From positions 1 to 31,061 of the forward strand of contig SFLE01000017.1 in the NCBI GenBank assembly GCA_004553495.1: a stretch of DNA of 31,061 nt. Reading direction: 5' to 3'. The stretch comes from Clostridiales bacterium (GTDB lineage: Bacteria > Bacillota > Clostridia > Oscillospirales > Oscillospiraceae). Under the pieces are notes generated by a model. That model did no database searches, had not been told where the DNA came from, and saw only the letters and a list, made by a program, of their open reading frames with translations. Below are positions 1-6,037 of this stretch, in pieces (the stretch's first letter is position 1; the number at the start of each line of letters is the position of its first letter). A program made the translations under genes and the position numbers.

Positions 1-6
1 TTTCAT
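1..6 (-). CDS. 5' end of a minus-strand gene cut by the window edge
   Basis: An ATG on the minus strand at 6-4 is followed by a Lys codon and then the window ends. Directly upstream (about positions 11-19) is a strong Shine-Dalgarno sequence, AAGGAGGAC, at good spacing, so a real start is likely. Only two codons are visible and the product cannot be named. An overlapping open frame without an obvious start runs through about 1-125 on the same strand and encodes a basic Lys/Arg/Pro-rich stretch; it could be the end of an upstream gene or a remnant. Confidence 0.4.
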
Positions 7-125
7 GTTCGTCCTCCTTATCCTTTGCCAGCTTTGGTTTTCTCGGCCCTCTGGGCTTGGATTCGGGACGCTTTACCACGCCGTTTCTGAAATGCGTATC
101 CTCGAATTTCTCGAAGAAAACAAAT

Positions 126-166
126 AATCCGAACCCATCTCCGATTAAGAAGATTTGGTTCGGATT
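126..166 (-). terminator. Rho-independent terminator of tRNA-Leu
   Basis: The arms AATCCGAACC (126-135) and GGTTCGGATT (157-166) are perfect 10-bp reverse complements. Read on the minus strand the hairpin is followed by a T-rich run (ATTTGTTTTCTT). It starts 10 nt past the CCA end of the tRNA, which fits a tRNA terminator. Confidence 0.8.
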
Positions 167-175
167 ATATTGGCT

Positions 176-259
176 TGGTGCGGGTAACAGGGGTCGAACC
201 TGCACGCCATAAGCACGAGAACCTAAATCTCGCATGTCTGCCAATTCCATCATACCCGC
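176..259 (-). tRNA. tRNA-Leu, anticodon UAG
   Basis: The minus strand folds as a class II tRNA. The acceptor stem is GCGGGTA pairing with TACCCGC, with discriminator A and an encoded CCA at 178-176. The anticodon stem CGAGA/TCTCG encloses the loop TTTAGGT, so the anticodon is TAG, which reads CUA and other CUN leucine codons. A long variable arm typical of Leu tRNAs is present, and the T arm carries GGTTCGACCCC. It stands alone, with its own promoter and terminator. Confidence 0.95.
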
Positions 260-270
260 GTACAAATGTC

Positions 271-300
271 ATCATAACACAAGCAATATTTTTTTGTCAA
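271..300 (-). promoter_or_regulatory. sigma-A promoter of tRNA-Leu
   Basis: On the minus strand a perfect -35 box TTGACA (300-295) and a -10 box TATGAT (276-271) are separated by 18 bp. The mature tRNA starts at 259, about 11 nt downstream, which leaves a very short 5' leader. Confidence 0.75.
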
Positions 301-316
301 TTGCTTAATGGGGGTG

Positions 317-345
317 TTGACTATTATGGCGCGAGTAATTACAAT
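317..345 (+). promoter_or_regulatory. sigma-A promoter of the EamA exporter gene
   Basis: TTGACT (317-322) and TACAAT (340-345) are separated by 17 bp. The start codon at 387 lies 41 bp downstream. The promoter is back to back with that of tRNA-Leu. Confidence 0.7.
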
Positions 346-386
346 ATTGCAGTATCTTTAGCAGCAATGTGCGGGAGGCTCGTGTT

Positions 387-1277
387 ATGAAAAATAAATA
401 TGTCGCATATGTTATTGCCGCCGGCACGCTATGGGGCTTCATGGGGTTTTTCCGCAGAACGCTTGATACCATGGGCATTTCCGCGGTCGGCTGCATAGCG
501 GTCAGGTGTATTTTTGCGGCGGTGCTGTTCGGTATCGCCGTTGCGATAAAAGAGCCCGCTGCGTTTAAAATTAAGCTGCGCGATATTTGGATGTTCCTCG
601 GAAGCGGCATTCTGTCGCTGCTTGTCTTCGGCGTTTGCTATTTTAAGGCGATGGATCACATGAGCCTATCCGCCGCGGCAATATTGCTTTACACGGCGCC
701 GTGCTTTGTGATACTGTTTTCGGCGCTGCTGTTTAAGGAAAAGCTGACTGGGCAAAAGCTTGCCGCCATGGTCATAGCGTTTCTGGGCTGCTGCCTTGTG
801 TCGGGCATAGGGAGCGGGGAGACCCGCATAACGCCCATAGGCATAGGGCTCGGGCTTGCCGCCGGAGTTTGCTATGCTCTGTACAGCATTTTCAGCCGCT
901 TTGCGCTCAATCGCGGCTATTCGAGCCTGACCATAAACTTCTACTCATGTCTGTTGGCAGCCATAGGCGCTACCGTGATCGGCGGAACGGAATACCTCAC
1001 AACGATAACCTCAAGCAGCGGCAATTTCGCATTCGCGTTTGCTACGGGGCTTGTGACCTGCTTTTTGCCGTATCTGCTGTATACCCACGGACTTGAGGGA
1101 CTCGAAAACGGCAAGGCATCCATCATGGCGTCCGTTGAGCCGGTCGTTGCAACTATAGTCGGCGTAGTTATATATAATGAAGCGCTTACCGTTATGAGCA
1201 CCGTCGGAATAGTGCTCGTTCTTGCCGCGATAGTGCTTTTAAACATTAAGATAACAAAAAATCACGCAGTCGGCTGA
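387..1277 (+). CDS. EamA/DMT-superfamily membrane transporter
   Basis: A 296-residue, very hydrophobic protein built as two similar halves of about five membrane helices, the classic EamA (drug/metabolite transporter) layout. The N-terminus has the family-typical GTLWGFMGFFRR helix, and the second half opens with GIGLGLAAGVCYALYSIFSR. Such proteins move small metabolites, often outward, across the cytoplasmic membrane; the substrate cannot be told from sequence. ATG at 387 is preferred over the upstream GTG at 369 because GGGAGG (373-378) sits 8 nt before it. The gene is monocistronic: its own promoter lies upstream and the terminator hairpin overlaps its stop codon. A second, distantly similar EamA gene lies at 14166. 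Confidence 0.9.
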   Translation: MKNKYVAYVIAAGTLWGFMGFFRRTLDTMGISAVGCIAVRCIFAAVLFGIAVAIKEPAAFKIKLRDIWMFLGSGILSLLVFGVCYFKAMDHMSLSAAAILLYTAPCFVILFSALLFKEKLTGQKLAAMVIAFLGCCLVSGIGSGETRITPIGIGLGLAAGVCYALYSIFSRFALNRGYSSLTINFYSCLLAAIGATVIGGTEYLTTITSSSGNFAFAFATGLVTCFLPYLLYTHGLEGLENGKASIMASVEPVVATIVGVVIYNEALTVMSTVGIVLVLAAIVLLNIKITKNHAVG

Positions 1278-1286
1278 CTGCGTGAT
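1261..1286. terminator. Bidirectional terminator between the EamA gene and the mog-like gene
   Basis: A perfect 11-bp stem (ATCACGCAGTC at 1261-1271, GACTGCGTGAT at 1276-1286) has a GGCT tetraloop. It is flanked by A-rich sequence on the left and TTTTAAT on the right, so it can end both converging transcripts. The hairpin overlaps the last codons and the TGA of the EamA gene. Confidence 0.85.
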
Positions 1287-1298
1287 TTTAATATCCGC

Positions 1299-1778
1299 TT
1301 AATCCTCGCCTGCGGCTATCATCTGCAAAGCGTGCTCAAGAACCCCGATTATCGACTCAAGGTTCTGCCGCGCACCGGACTCGTTGCCGGGGAGATTTAT
1401 GATAAGGCTTTTGCCGCGTATGCCGGCAACGCCTCGGGAGAGCATTGCGCGCGGGGTTATCTCAAGGCTGTAATGCAGCATCGCCTGCGGTATTGCGGGT
1501 ATCTCCCTTGATATAACATCGCGGGTCGCCTCGGGCGTAATATCGCGCTTGCCAAAGCCCGTGCCGCCCGTTGATATGATGAGGTCTGCGCCAAGCTCAT
1601 AGGCGCATTTAATGAACTCGGCAGAGATCTCGTGCCGTTCATCGGGGACAAGTCCTCTGTAAACAACATTGAATCCGGCATCGCTGAGCATCTGCGTTAC
1701 GGCGGGACCGCTTTTGTCCGTTCTCTCGCCCTTGCTGCATCTGTCGCTGACTGTAATAACTGCTGCCTTGTAGCTCAT
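1299..1778 (-). CDS. MogA/MoaB-family molybdenum cofactor biosynthesis protein
   Basis: A 159-residue protein of the MogA/MoaB fold, which adenylylates molybdopterin before molybdenum insertion. Visible marks are the N-terminal AAVITVSDRCSKGERTDKSG segment, the nucleotide-binding STGGTGFGKRD (about residues 69-79) followed by TPEAT, and the later LPGNESGARQNL. Length is normal for the stand-alone family. ATG at 1778 follows AAGGAGG. It lies 24 nt after glnS in the same direction with no terminator between them, so the two are probably cotranscribed. No other Mo-cofactor gene is in the window, so MogA cannot be told from MoaB, and a moonlighting role is possible. Confidence 0.88.
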   Translation of the reverse strand: MSYKAAVITVSDRCSKGERTDKSGPAVTQMLSDAGFNVVYRGLVPDERHEISAEFIKCAYELGADLIISTGGTGFGKRDITPEATRDVISREIPAIPQAMLHYSLEITPRAMLSRGVAGIRGKSLIINLPGNESGARQNLESIIGVLEHALQMIAAGED

Positions 1779-1802
1779 ATAGTCCTCCTTTTTAACGCAA
1801 TA

Positions 1803-3470
1803 TCACTTTTTGAAGCTGTCTTTAAGCGCAACTGCGCGATTGAATACAAGATGATCGGGAGTCGAGTCCTTGCTGTCAACGCAGAAATAGCCCATGCGCA
1901 GGAACTGGAACTGTGCCGGAGCGACTGCGCTCTCGAGCATTTTCTCAAGCTTGCAGCCGGTGAGCACCTCAAGAGACTCGGGATTTAAGCAACTGAGATA
2001 GTCCTTGTCGGCTGCATCGGGATCTGCGTCGGAGAAGAGATTGCTGTAAAGTCTCACTTCGGCGTCGGCGCAATTATTTGCATCGACCCAGTGTATCGTA
2101 GCGCCCTTGACCTTGCGCCCGTCGGCGGGATCACCTCCGCGGCTGTCGGGATCGTAGGTGGCAAGCACCTCAACGAGATTGCCGTTTTCGTCCTTGACGC
2201 ATCCGGTGCAGGTGATGAGATACGCACCCTTCAGGCGGCACTCTGGGCCGGAGGGGTAGAGTCTTTTGTACTTCGGCACGGGAGTTTCGAGGAAATCGTC
2301 GGCCTCAATCCAAAGATCGCGCGAGAATGTTACCTTACGCACACCGGCGTTGGGATCGTTGGGGTTGTTTTCAACATCAAGCTCCTCGCTCTGACCCTCG
2401 GGGTAGTTGGTGATGGTGAGCTTTATCGGTCGCAGTACCGCCATTGCACGCTGAGCGTGCTCGTTGAGATCCTCGCGCAGGCAGTGCTCGAGGAACGGGA
2501 ACTCAACGGTGCTCGGAACCTTTGCAACGCCTATCCTCTCGCAGAAATTGCGGATGGATGCGGGCGTGTATCCGCGGCGGCGCAGACCGCACAGCGTCGG
2601 CATGCGAGGATCGTCCCAGCCGGAAACTCTGCCCTCCTCAACAAGCCTTCTGAGCTTGCGCTTGCTGAGCACGGTGTAGTTGATGCCGAGGCGGGCAAAC
2701 TCAATCTGTCTGGGCTTCGAGGGAACGGAGACATTGTTTATCACCCAGTCATAAAGCGGACGGTGGTCTTCGTATTCCAGCGAGCACAGCGAATGGGTTA
2801 TGCCCTCGAGAGCGTCCTGAATGGGATGGGCAAAGTCATACATGGGGAAGATGCACCACTTTGTACCCTGACGGTGGTGCTCGATATAGCGGATGCGGTA
2901 GAGCACGGGGTCGCGCATATTGAAGTTGCCGGAGGCAAGGTCAATCTTAGCGCGCAGAGTGTATTTGCCCTCGGGGAACTCGCCGTTTTTCATGCGCTCG
3001 AATAAGTTGAGGTTTTCCTCAATGGGTCTGTCCCTGTAAGGGCTAATGGCAGGCTTGGAGGTGTCGCCGCGGTACTCCTTAAACTGTTCGGGAGTCAGCT
3101 CGCAGACATAGGCAAGCCCCTTTTTGATGAGCTCTATTGCAAACTCGTAAGTCTTTTCAAAATAATCCGAGCCGTAGAAGAAACGGTCGCCCCAGTCAAA
3201 GCCCAGCCAGTGAATGTCCTCCTTGATGGCATCGACATACTCGGTGTCCTCCTTTGCGGGATTGGTGTCGTCCATGCGCAGATTGCAGATGCCGCCGTAC
3301 TTTTCAGCGGTACCAAAGTCAATAATAAGCGCCTTGCAGTGACCTATATGCAGATAGCCGTTCGGCTCGGGCGGAAATCTGGTGTGTACCTTCATTCTGG
3401 CGAAGCGTCCGCCTTCGGCGATGTCCTCGTCAATAAAATTTTCGATAAAATTTTTGCTTATCTCTTCCAT
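1803..3470 (-). CDS. glnS: Glutaminyl-tRNA synthetase
   Basis: A 555-residue class I aminoacyl-tRNA synthetase that charges tRNA-Gln with glutamine in the cytosol. The HIGH signature is in PPEPNGYLHIGH (HIGH at residues 41-44) and the KMSKS equivalent is VLSKRKL (267-273). Between them is the GlnRS/GluRS insert, including YDFAHPIQDALEGITHSLCS. A full C-terminal beta-barrel anticodon-binding region follows. The length matches the 554-residue E. coli enzyme. ATG at 3470 has TAGGAG just upstream; a longer in-frame start near 3551 would include the promoter and is rejected. Many Firmicutes lack GlnRS and make Gln-tRNA with GatCAB, so its presence is of lineage interest. First gene of a glnS-mog operon. 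Confidence 0.97.
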   Translation of the reverse strand: MEEISKNFIENFIDEDIAEGGRFARMKVHTRFPPEPNGYLHIGHCKALIIDFGTAEKYGGICNLRMDDTNPAKEDTEYVDAIKEDIHWLGFDWGDRFFYGSDYFEKTYEFAIELIKKGLAYVCELTPEQFKEYRGDTSKPAISPYRDRPIEENLNLFERMKNGEFPEGKYTLRAKIDLASGNFNMRDPVLYRIRYIEHHRQGTKWCIFPMYDFAHPIQDALEGITHSLCSLEYEDHRPLYDWVINNVSVPSKPRQIEFARLGINYTVLSKRKLRRLVEEGRVSGWDDPRMPTLCGLRRRGYTPASIRNFCERIGVAKVPSTVEFPFLEHCLREDLNEHAQRAMAVLRPIKLTITNYPEGQSEELDVENNPNDPNAGVRKVTFSRDLWIEADDFLETPVPKYKRLYPSGPECRLKGAYLITCTGCVKDENGNLVEVLATYDPDSRGGDPADGRKVKGATIHWVDANNCADAEVRLYSNLFSDADPDAADKDYLSCLNPESLEVLTGCKLEKMLESAVAPAQFQFLRMGYFCVDSKDSTPDHLVFNRAVALKDSFKK

Positions 3471-3500
3471 GTTCTTACTCCTATACGATCGGATAGTAAA

Positions 3501-3529
3501 ATTATAAACGATATTTGCCGCAATTACAA
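3501..3529 (-). promoter_or_regulatory. sigma-A promoter of glnS
   Basis: On the minus strand TTGTAA (3529-3524) and a perfect TATAAT (3506-3501) are 17 bp apart. The ATG is 30 nt below the -10 box. No T-box leader is present. The short leader contains an imperfect palindrome at 3481-3496. Confidence 0.7.
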
Positions 3530-3568
3530 TATTAAAGTTAAAAATGCGCACTACTGTTGCATATGCGG

Positions 3569-3597
3569 TTGAGATACTGCACAGACTGTGCTAAAAT
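3569..3597 (+). promoter_or_regulatory. Promoter of the thioredoxin reductase-like/trxA pair, with a palindrome in its spacer
   Basis: TTGAGA (3569-3574) and TAAAAT (3592-3597) are 17 bp apart. The spacer carries the perfect palindrome GCACAGACTGTGC (3579-3591), which abuts the -10 box. A protein bound there would block RNA polymerase, so it is a candidate operator. Confidence 0.6.
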
Positions 3598-3614
3598 AAG
3601 CTCAGGTGATAAAA

Positions 3615-4436
3615 ATGGACAATAAGTTTGACATTCTCATAATCGGCGCGGGACCTGCGGGCATATCCGCTGCGCTTACGGCGCGCAACCGCGGCAAGAG
3701 CGTCGGCGTTATCGCAAATCCGCCCGAGACCAGCAAGCTGTATCTTGCAGAGAGCGTCACAAACTACCCCGGTATATCCGGCAGCGGAAAGGATATCCTG
3801 CTCGCAATGCGTTCACAGCTTGAGCAAAGCGGCGCGGAGATAATATCCGGCAGGGCGCTCAGCGTTATGCCGATAGGCAAGACCGTAGGCGTTGCGGTCG
3901 GAAACGACTTCTACGAGGCGTCGGCTGTTATAATCGCCGCCGGCATAAGCCGAAATCCCATATGCAGCGGTGAAACTCAGTTTGTCGGCAGGGGAGTAAG
4001 CTATTGCGCCACCTGCGACGGTATGCTGTACCGCGGCAAAACGGTTGCCGTAATAGGTGACAGCGCCGAGGCCGAGCACGACAAGAGCTTTCTGCGCGGC
4101 ATAGGCTGCGAGGTCATAGAGTTTTCGGGTAAAGAAAAATTCGACATTAAGGGCGGCATGAAGGCGGACACGCTTGTTGCCGACGGCAGGGAGTATAAAA
4201 CCGACTGCATCTTTATTTTAAAGGACACGCTCGCCCCCGGCAGCCTTGTTTCGGGCATTGACAGCGAGCGCGGGATCATAAAAACCGACTCAAGCGGTAA
4301 AACTAACATCAAGGGCATTTTCGCCGCCGGTGACTGCACCGGAGCACCGTACCAGATAGCAAAGGCGGTGGGTGAGGGCAACGTCGCTGCGCTCGCAGCC
4401 TGTGAATATATAAATAACATCGAAAAGGAGATATAA
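3615..4436 (+). CDS. Thioredoxin reductase-like flavoprotein with a reduced NADPH domain (FFTR-like candidate)
   Basis: A 273-residue TrxB-family flavoprotein; typical NADPH-dependent TrxB is about 310. The FAD site GAGPAG is at residues 11-16, the redox-active CATC at 131-134, and the second FAD motif GIFAAGDCTG near 234-243. The middle domain after CATC spans only about 55 residues instead of about 120. It shows GDSAEAE but not the complete GGGDSA pattern, and the NADPH-phosphate motif HRRxxxR is absent. Clostridial ferredoxin-dependent flavin thioredoxin reductases (FFTR) also lack these NADPH motifs, so ferredoxin as reductant is an inference. ATG at 3615 follows AGGTGAT; a GTG at 3606 is possible. 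trxA begins 2 nt after the stop. Confidence 0.85.
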   Translation: MDNKFDILIIGAGPAGISAALTARNRGKSVGVIANPPETSKLYLAESVTNYPGISGSGKDILLAMRSQLEQSGAEIISGRALSVMPIGKTVGVAVGNDFYEASAVIIAAGISRNPICSGETQFVGRGVSYCATCDGMLYRGKTVAVIGDSAEAEHDKSFLRGIGCEVIEFSGKEKFDIKGGMKADTLVADGREYKTDCIFILKDTLAPGSLVSGIDSERGIIKTDSSGKTNIKGIFAAGDCTGAPYQIAKAVGEGNVAALAACEYINNIEKEI

Positions 4437-4438
4437 AA

Positions 4439-4744
4439 ATGTCAGTTATGCATCTTACAAAGGACAATTTCGATTCCATCACATCCTCCGGTCTCGTCCT
4501 GGTCGATTTCTGGGCGACATGGTGCGGACCCTGTCGTATGCAGGCACCCATACTCGAGGAGTTTGACAAGCAGATGGAGGGTAGGGTAAAGGTCTGCAAG
4601 CTCGATGTTGATGATAACCCCGCTATCGCTCAGCGCTTTGGAGTTATGAGCATACCCACGCTCATCGCATTCAAAGACGGCAAGCAGATAAGCAAAGAGG
4701 TCGGCGTCACCAGCTGCGAAGAGCTCATGCTCATGTTCGGCTGA
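4439..4744 (+). CDS. trxA: Thioredoxin
   Basis: A 101-residue thioredoxin that reduces protein disulfides in the cytosol. The active site WCGPC is at residues 28-32 within VDFWATWCGPCRM, and the cis-Pro loop SIPT lies about 40 residues later. Length is normal. Its GGAGAT ribosome site lies inside the last codons of the upstream reductase gene, with 2 nt between the genes, so the two are translationally close. The neighbouring reductase is its likely electron donor. Confidence 0.96.
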   Translation: MSVMHLTKDNFDSITSSGLVLVDFWATWCGPCRMQAPILEEFDKQMEGRVKVCKLDVDDNPAIAQRFGVMSIPTLIAFKDGKQISKEVGVTSCEELMLMFG

Positions 4745-4762
4745 GCTTAGTTGAAAATTTTG

Positions 4763-4791
4763 TTGCATTTTTGATCGCATCCGTATATAAT
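4763..4791 (+). promoter_or_regulatory. sigma-A promoter of the degV-family gene
   Basis: TTGCAT (4763-4768) and a perfect TATAAT (4786-4791) are 17 bp apart. The -10 box lies in the loop of a long inverted repeat (4770-4823). Confidence 0.7.
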
Positions 4792-4829
4792 TAATTATCA
4801 ATTTTGACGCGGATACGATCAAATTTTTT
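4770..4829 (+). terminator. Long-loop hairpin after trxA, enclosing the next promoter's -10 box
   Basis: The arms TTTGATCGCATCCG (4770-4783) and CGGATACGATCAAA (4810-4823) pair at 13 of 14 positions, and six T follow at 4824-4829. In a trxA read-through RNA this is a plausible terminator with a 26-nt loop. An RNA started at the internal promoter lacks the left arm and would escape. It could also be a spaced operator. Confidence 0.5.
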
Positions 4830-4842
4830 GCAGGAGGAAACT

Positions 4843-5730
4843 ATGTTTGACTATATAATTAGCTGCTGCTCGACCGCAGACCTCACAAAGGAACATTTTG
4901 AGGCTCGTGACATTAAATATGTTTGCTTCCACTATTCTCTCAACGGCGAGAATTACATGGACGACCTTGGTCAGAGCATGCCGTTCGAGGAGTTTTATAA
5001 GAAAATGGCTGAAGGCGCCGACACCATGACCAGCCAGGTCAATGTCGCCGAGTATATTGATTTCTTCACACCTTACCTCAAGCAGGGCAAGGACATTCTC
5101 CATGTCACCCTTTCCAGCGGCATTTCCGGCACGATCAACTCCGCCCGCAACGCCGCCGAGATCCTCGCCGAGGAATACCCCGAGCGCAAGATCTACATAG
5201 TCGATTCTCTCGGCGCATCCTCCGGCTACGGACTTCTCATGGACGCACTTGCCGATAAGCGCGACGAGGGGCTGAGCGTTGACGAAGCGCGCGAATGGCT
5301 CGAGGAAAATAAGCTCCATCTGCACCATTGGTTCTTCTCCACAGACCTCAGCTTCTATGTCAAGGGCGGCAGGATTTCCAAGGCAGCCGGCTTTGTCGGC
5401 ACTGTTCTGAGCATCTGCCCGCTGCTTAACATGGATAACCTCGGCAGACTCATCCCCAGAGAGAAGATCCGTACTAAGAAAAAGGTCATTAAGGCCATCG
5501 TTGACCGCATGGAGCAGTGCGCAAACGACGGTCTTGACTACTCCGGCAAGTGCTATATCTCACAGTCCGGCTGCATTGAGGACGCAAAGGAAGTCGCGGC
5601 TCTCGTTGAAGAGCGCTTCCCCAAACTCAACGGCAAGGTAGAGATAAACTATGTCGGAACTACCATCGGCAGCCACACCGGACCCGGAACCGTTGCACTG
5701 TTTTTCTGGGGCAGCGAGCGCGGCGAATGA
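4843..5730 (+). CDS. DegV-family fatty-acid-binding protein
   Basis: A 295-residue DegV/FakB-type protein. Proteins of this family bind a fatty acid; FakB members present it to a FakA kinase for phosphorylation and entry into phospholipids. Visible family marks are the TSQVNVAEY segment, the Ser-rich lipid-binding loop VTLSSGISGTINSA, VDSLGASSGYGLL, and the C-terminal GTTIGSHTGPGTVALFF. Length matches the family. ATG at 4843 follows CAGGAGGAAAC; the upstream in-frame GTG at 4804 lies inside the hairpin and is rejected. No FakA gene is next to it. It is monocistronic, followed by the separate promoter of the valS leader. Confidence 0.92.
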   Translation: MFDYIISCCSTADLTKEHFEARDIKYVCFHYSLNGENYMDDLGQSMPFEEFYKKMAEGADTMTSQVNVAEYIDFFTPYLKQGKDILHVTLSSGISGTINSARNAAEILAEEYPERKIYIVDSLGASSGYGLLMDALADKRDEGLSVDEAREWLEENKLHLHHWFFSTDLSFYVKGGRISKAAGFVGTVLSICPLLNMDNLGRLIPREKIRTKKKVIKAIVDRMEQCANDGLDYSGKCYISQSGCIEDAKEVAALVEERFPKLNGKVEINYVGTTIGSHTGPGTVALFFWGSERGE

Positions 5731-5737
5731 TCCGCAC

Positions 5738-5767
5738 TTGACTTTATTTATAGAATGTGCATATAAT
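5738..5767 (+). promoter_or_regulatory. sigma-A promoter of the valS T-box leader
   Basis: TTGACT (5738-5743) and a perfect TATAAT (5762-5767) are 18 bp apart. Transcription would begin near 5774, at the 5' edge of the T-box leader. Confidence 0.8.
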
Positions 5768-5774
5768 AAGCAAA

Positions 5775-6009
5775 GCTAAAGGCGTTGAAGGACAGGAGTA
5801 GGTCAAGCGGGCTTTTCAGAGAGGAAACGGCAGGTGAAAGTTTCCAAGCCGCGCCGCCGAAGGTCGGTCCGGAGCAGCCGCACTGAATTTCTGTAGGTGC
5901 GGACGGGCGCTCCCGTTACAGAGCACAGAGTGTCATGCCTTTCGGCATGGAACTCAGGTGGTACCGCGTAATATCTGCGTCCTGAGCAATATCGGGGCGC
6001 AGTTTTTTT
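5775..6009 (+). promoter_or_regulatory. T-box riboswitch (valine) controlling valS
   Basis: The canonical T-box bulge sequence AGGTGGTACCGCG is at 5956-5968. Downstream is an intrinsic terminator (CTGCGTCC at 5975-5982, GGGGCGCAG at 5994-6002, then seven T). Stem I begins with GGAC...AGTA, and its 3' side closes with GGTCC near 5866-5870. The likely specifier codon is GTC (Val) at 5863-5865, in the internal loop just before that closure. Uncharged tRNA-Val would pair with the specifier and the T-box bulge, favour the antiterminator and switch valS on. The exact specifier position is my reading, without a fold calculation. Confidence 0.93.
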
Positions 6010-6037
6010 ATTGCAATAAGCTACAGGAGGAGTAAAA

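Noticed and set aside
3471..3551. T-box leader or longer N-terminus for GlnRS
   Set aside because: The leader is only about 25-30 nt with no T-box sequence, and the extra codons up to 3551 contain the promoter.
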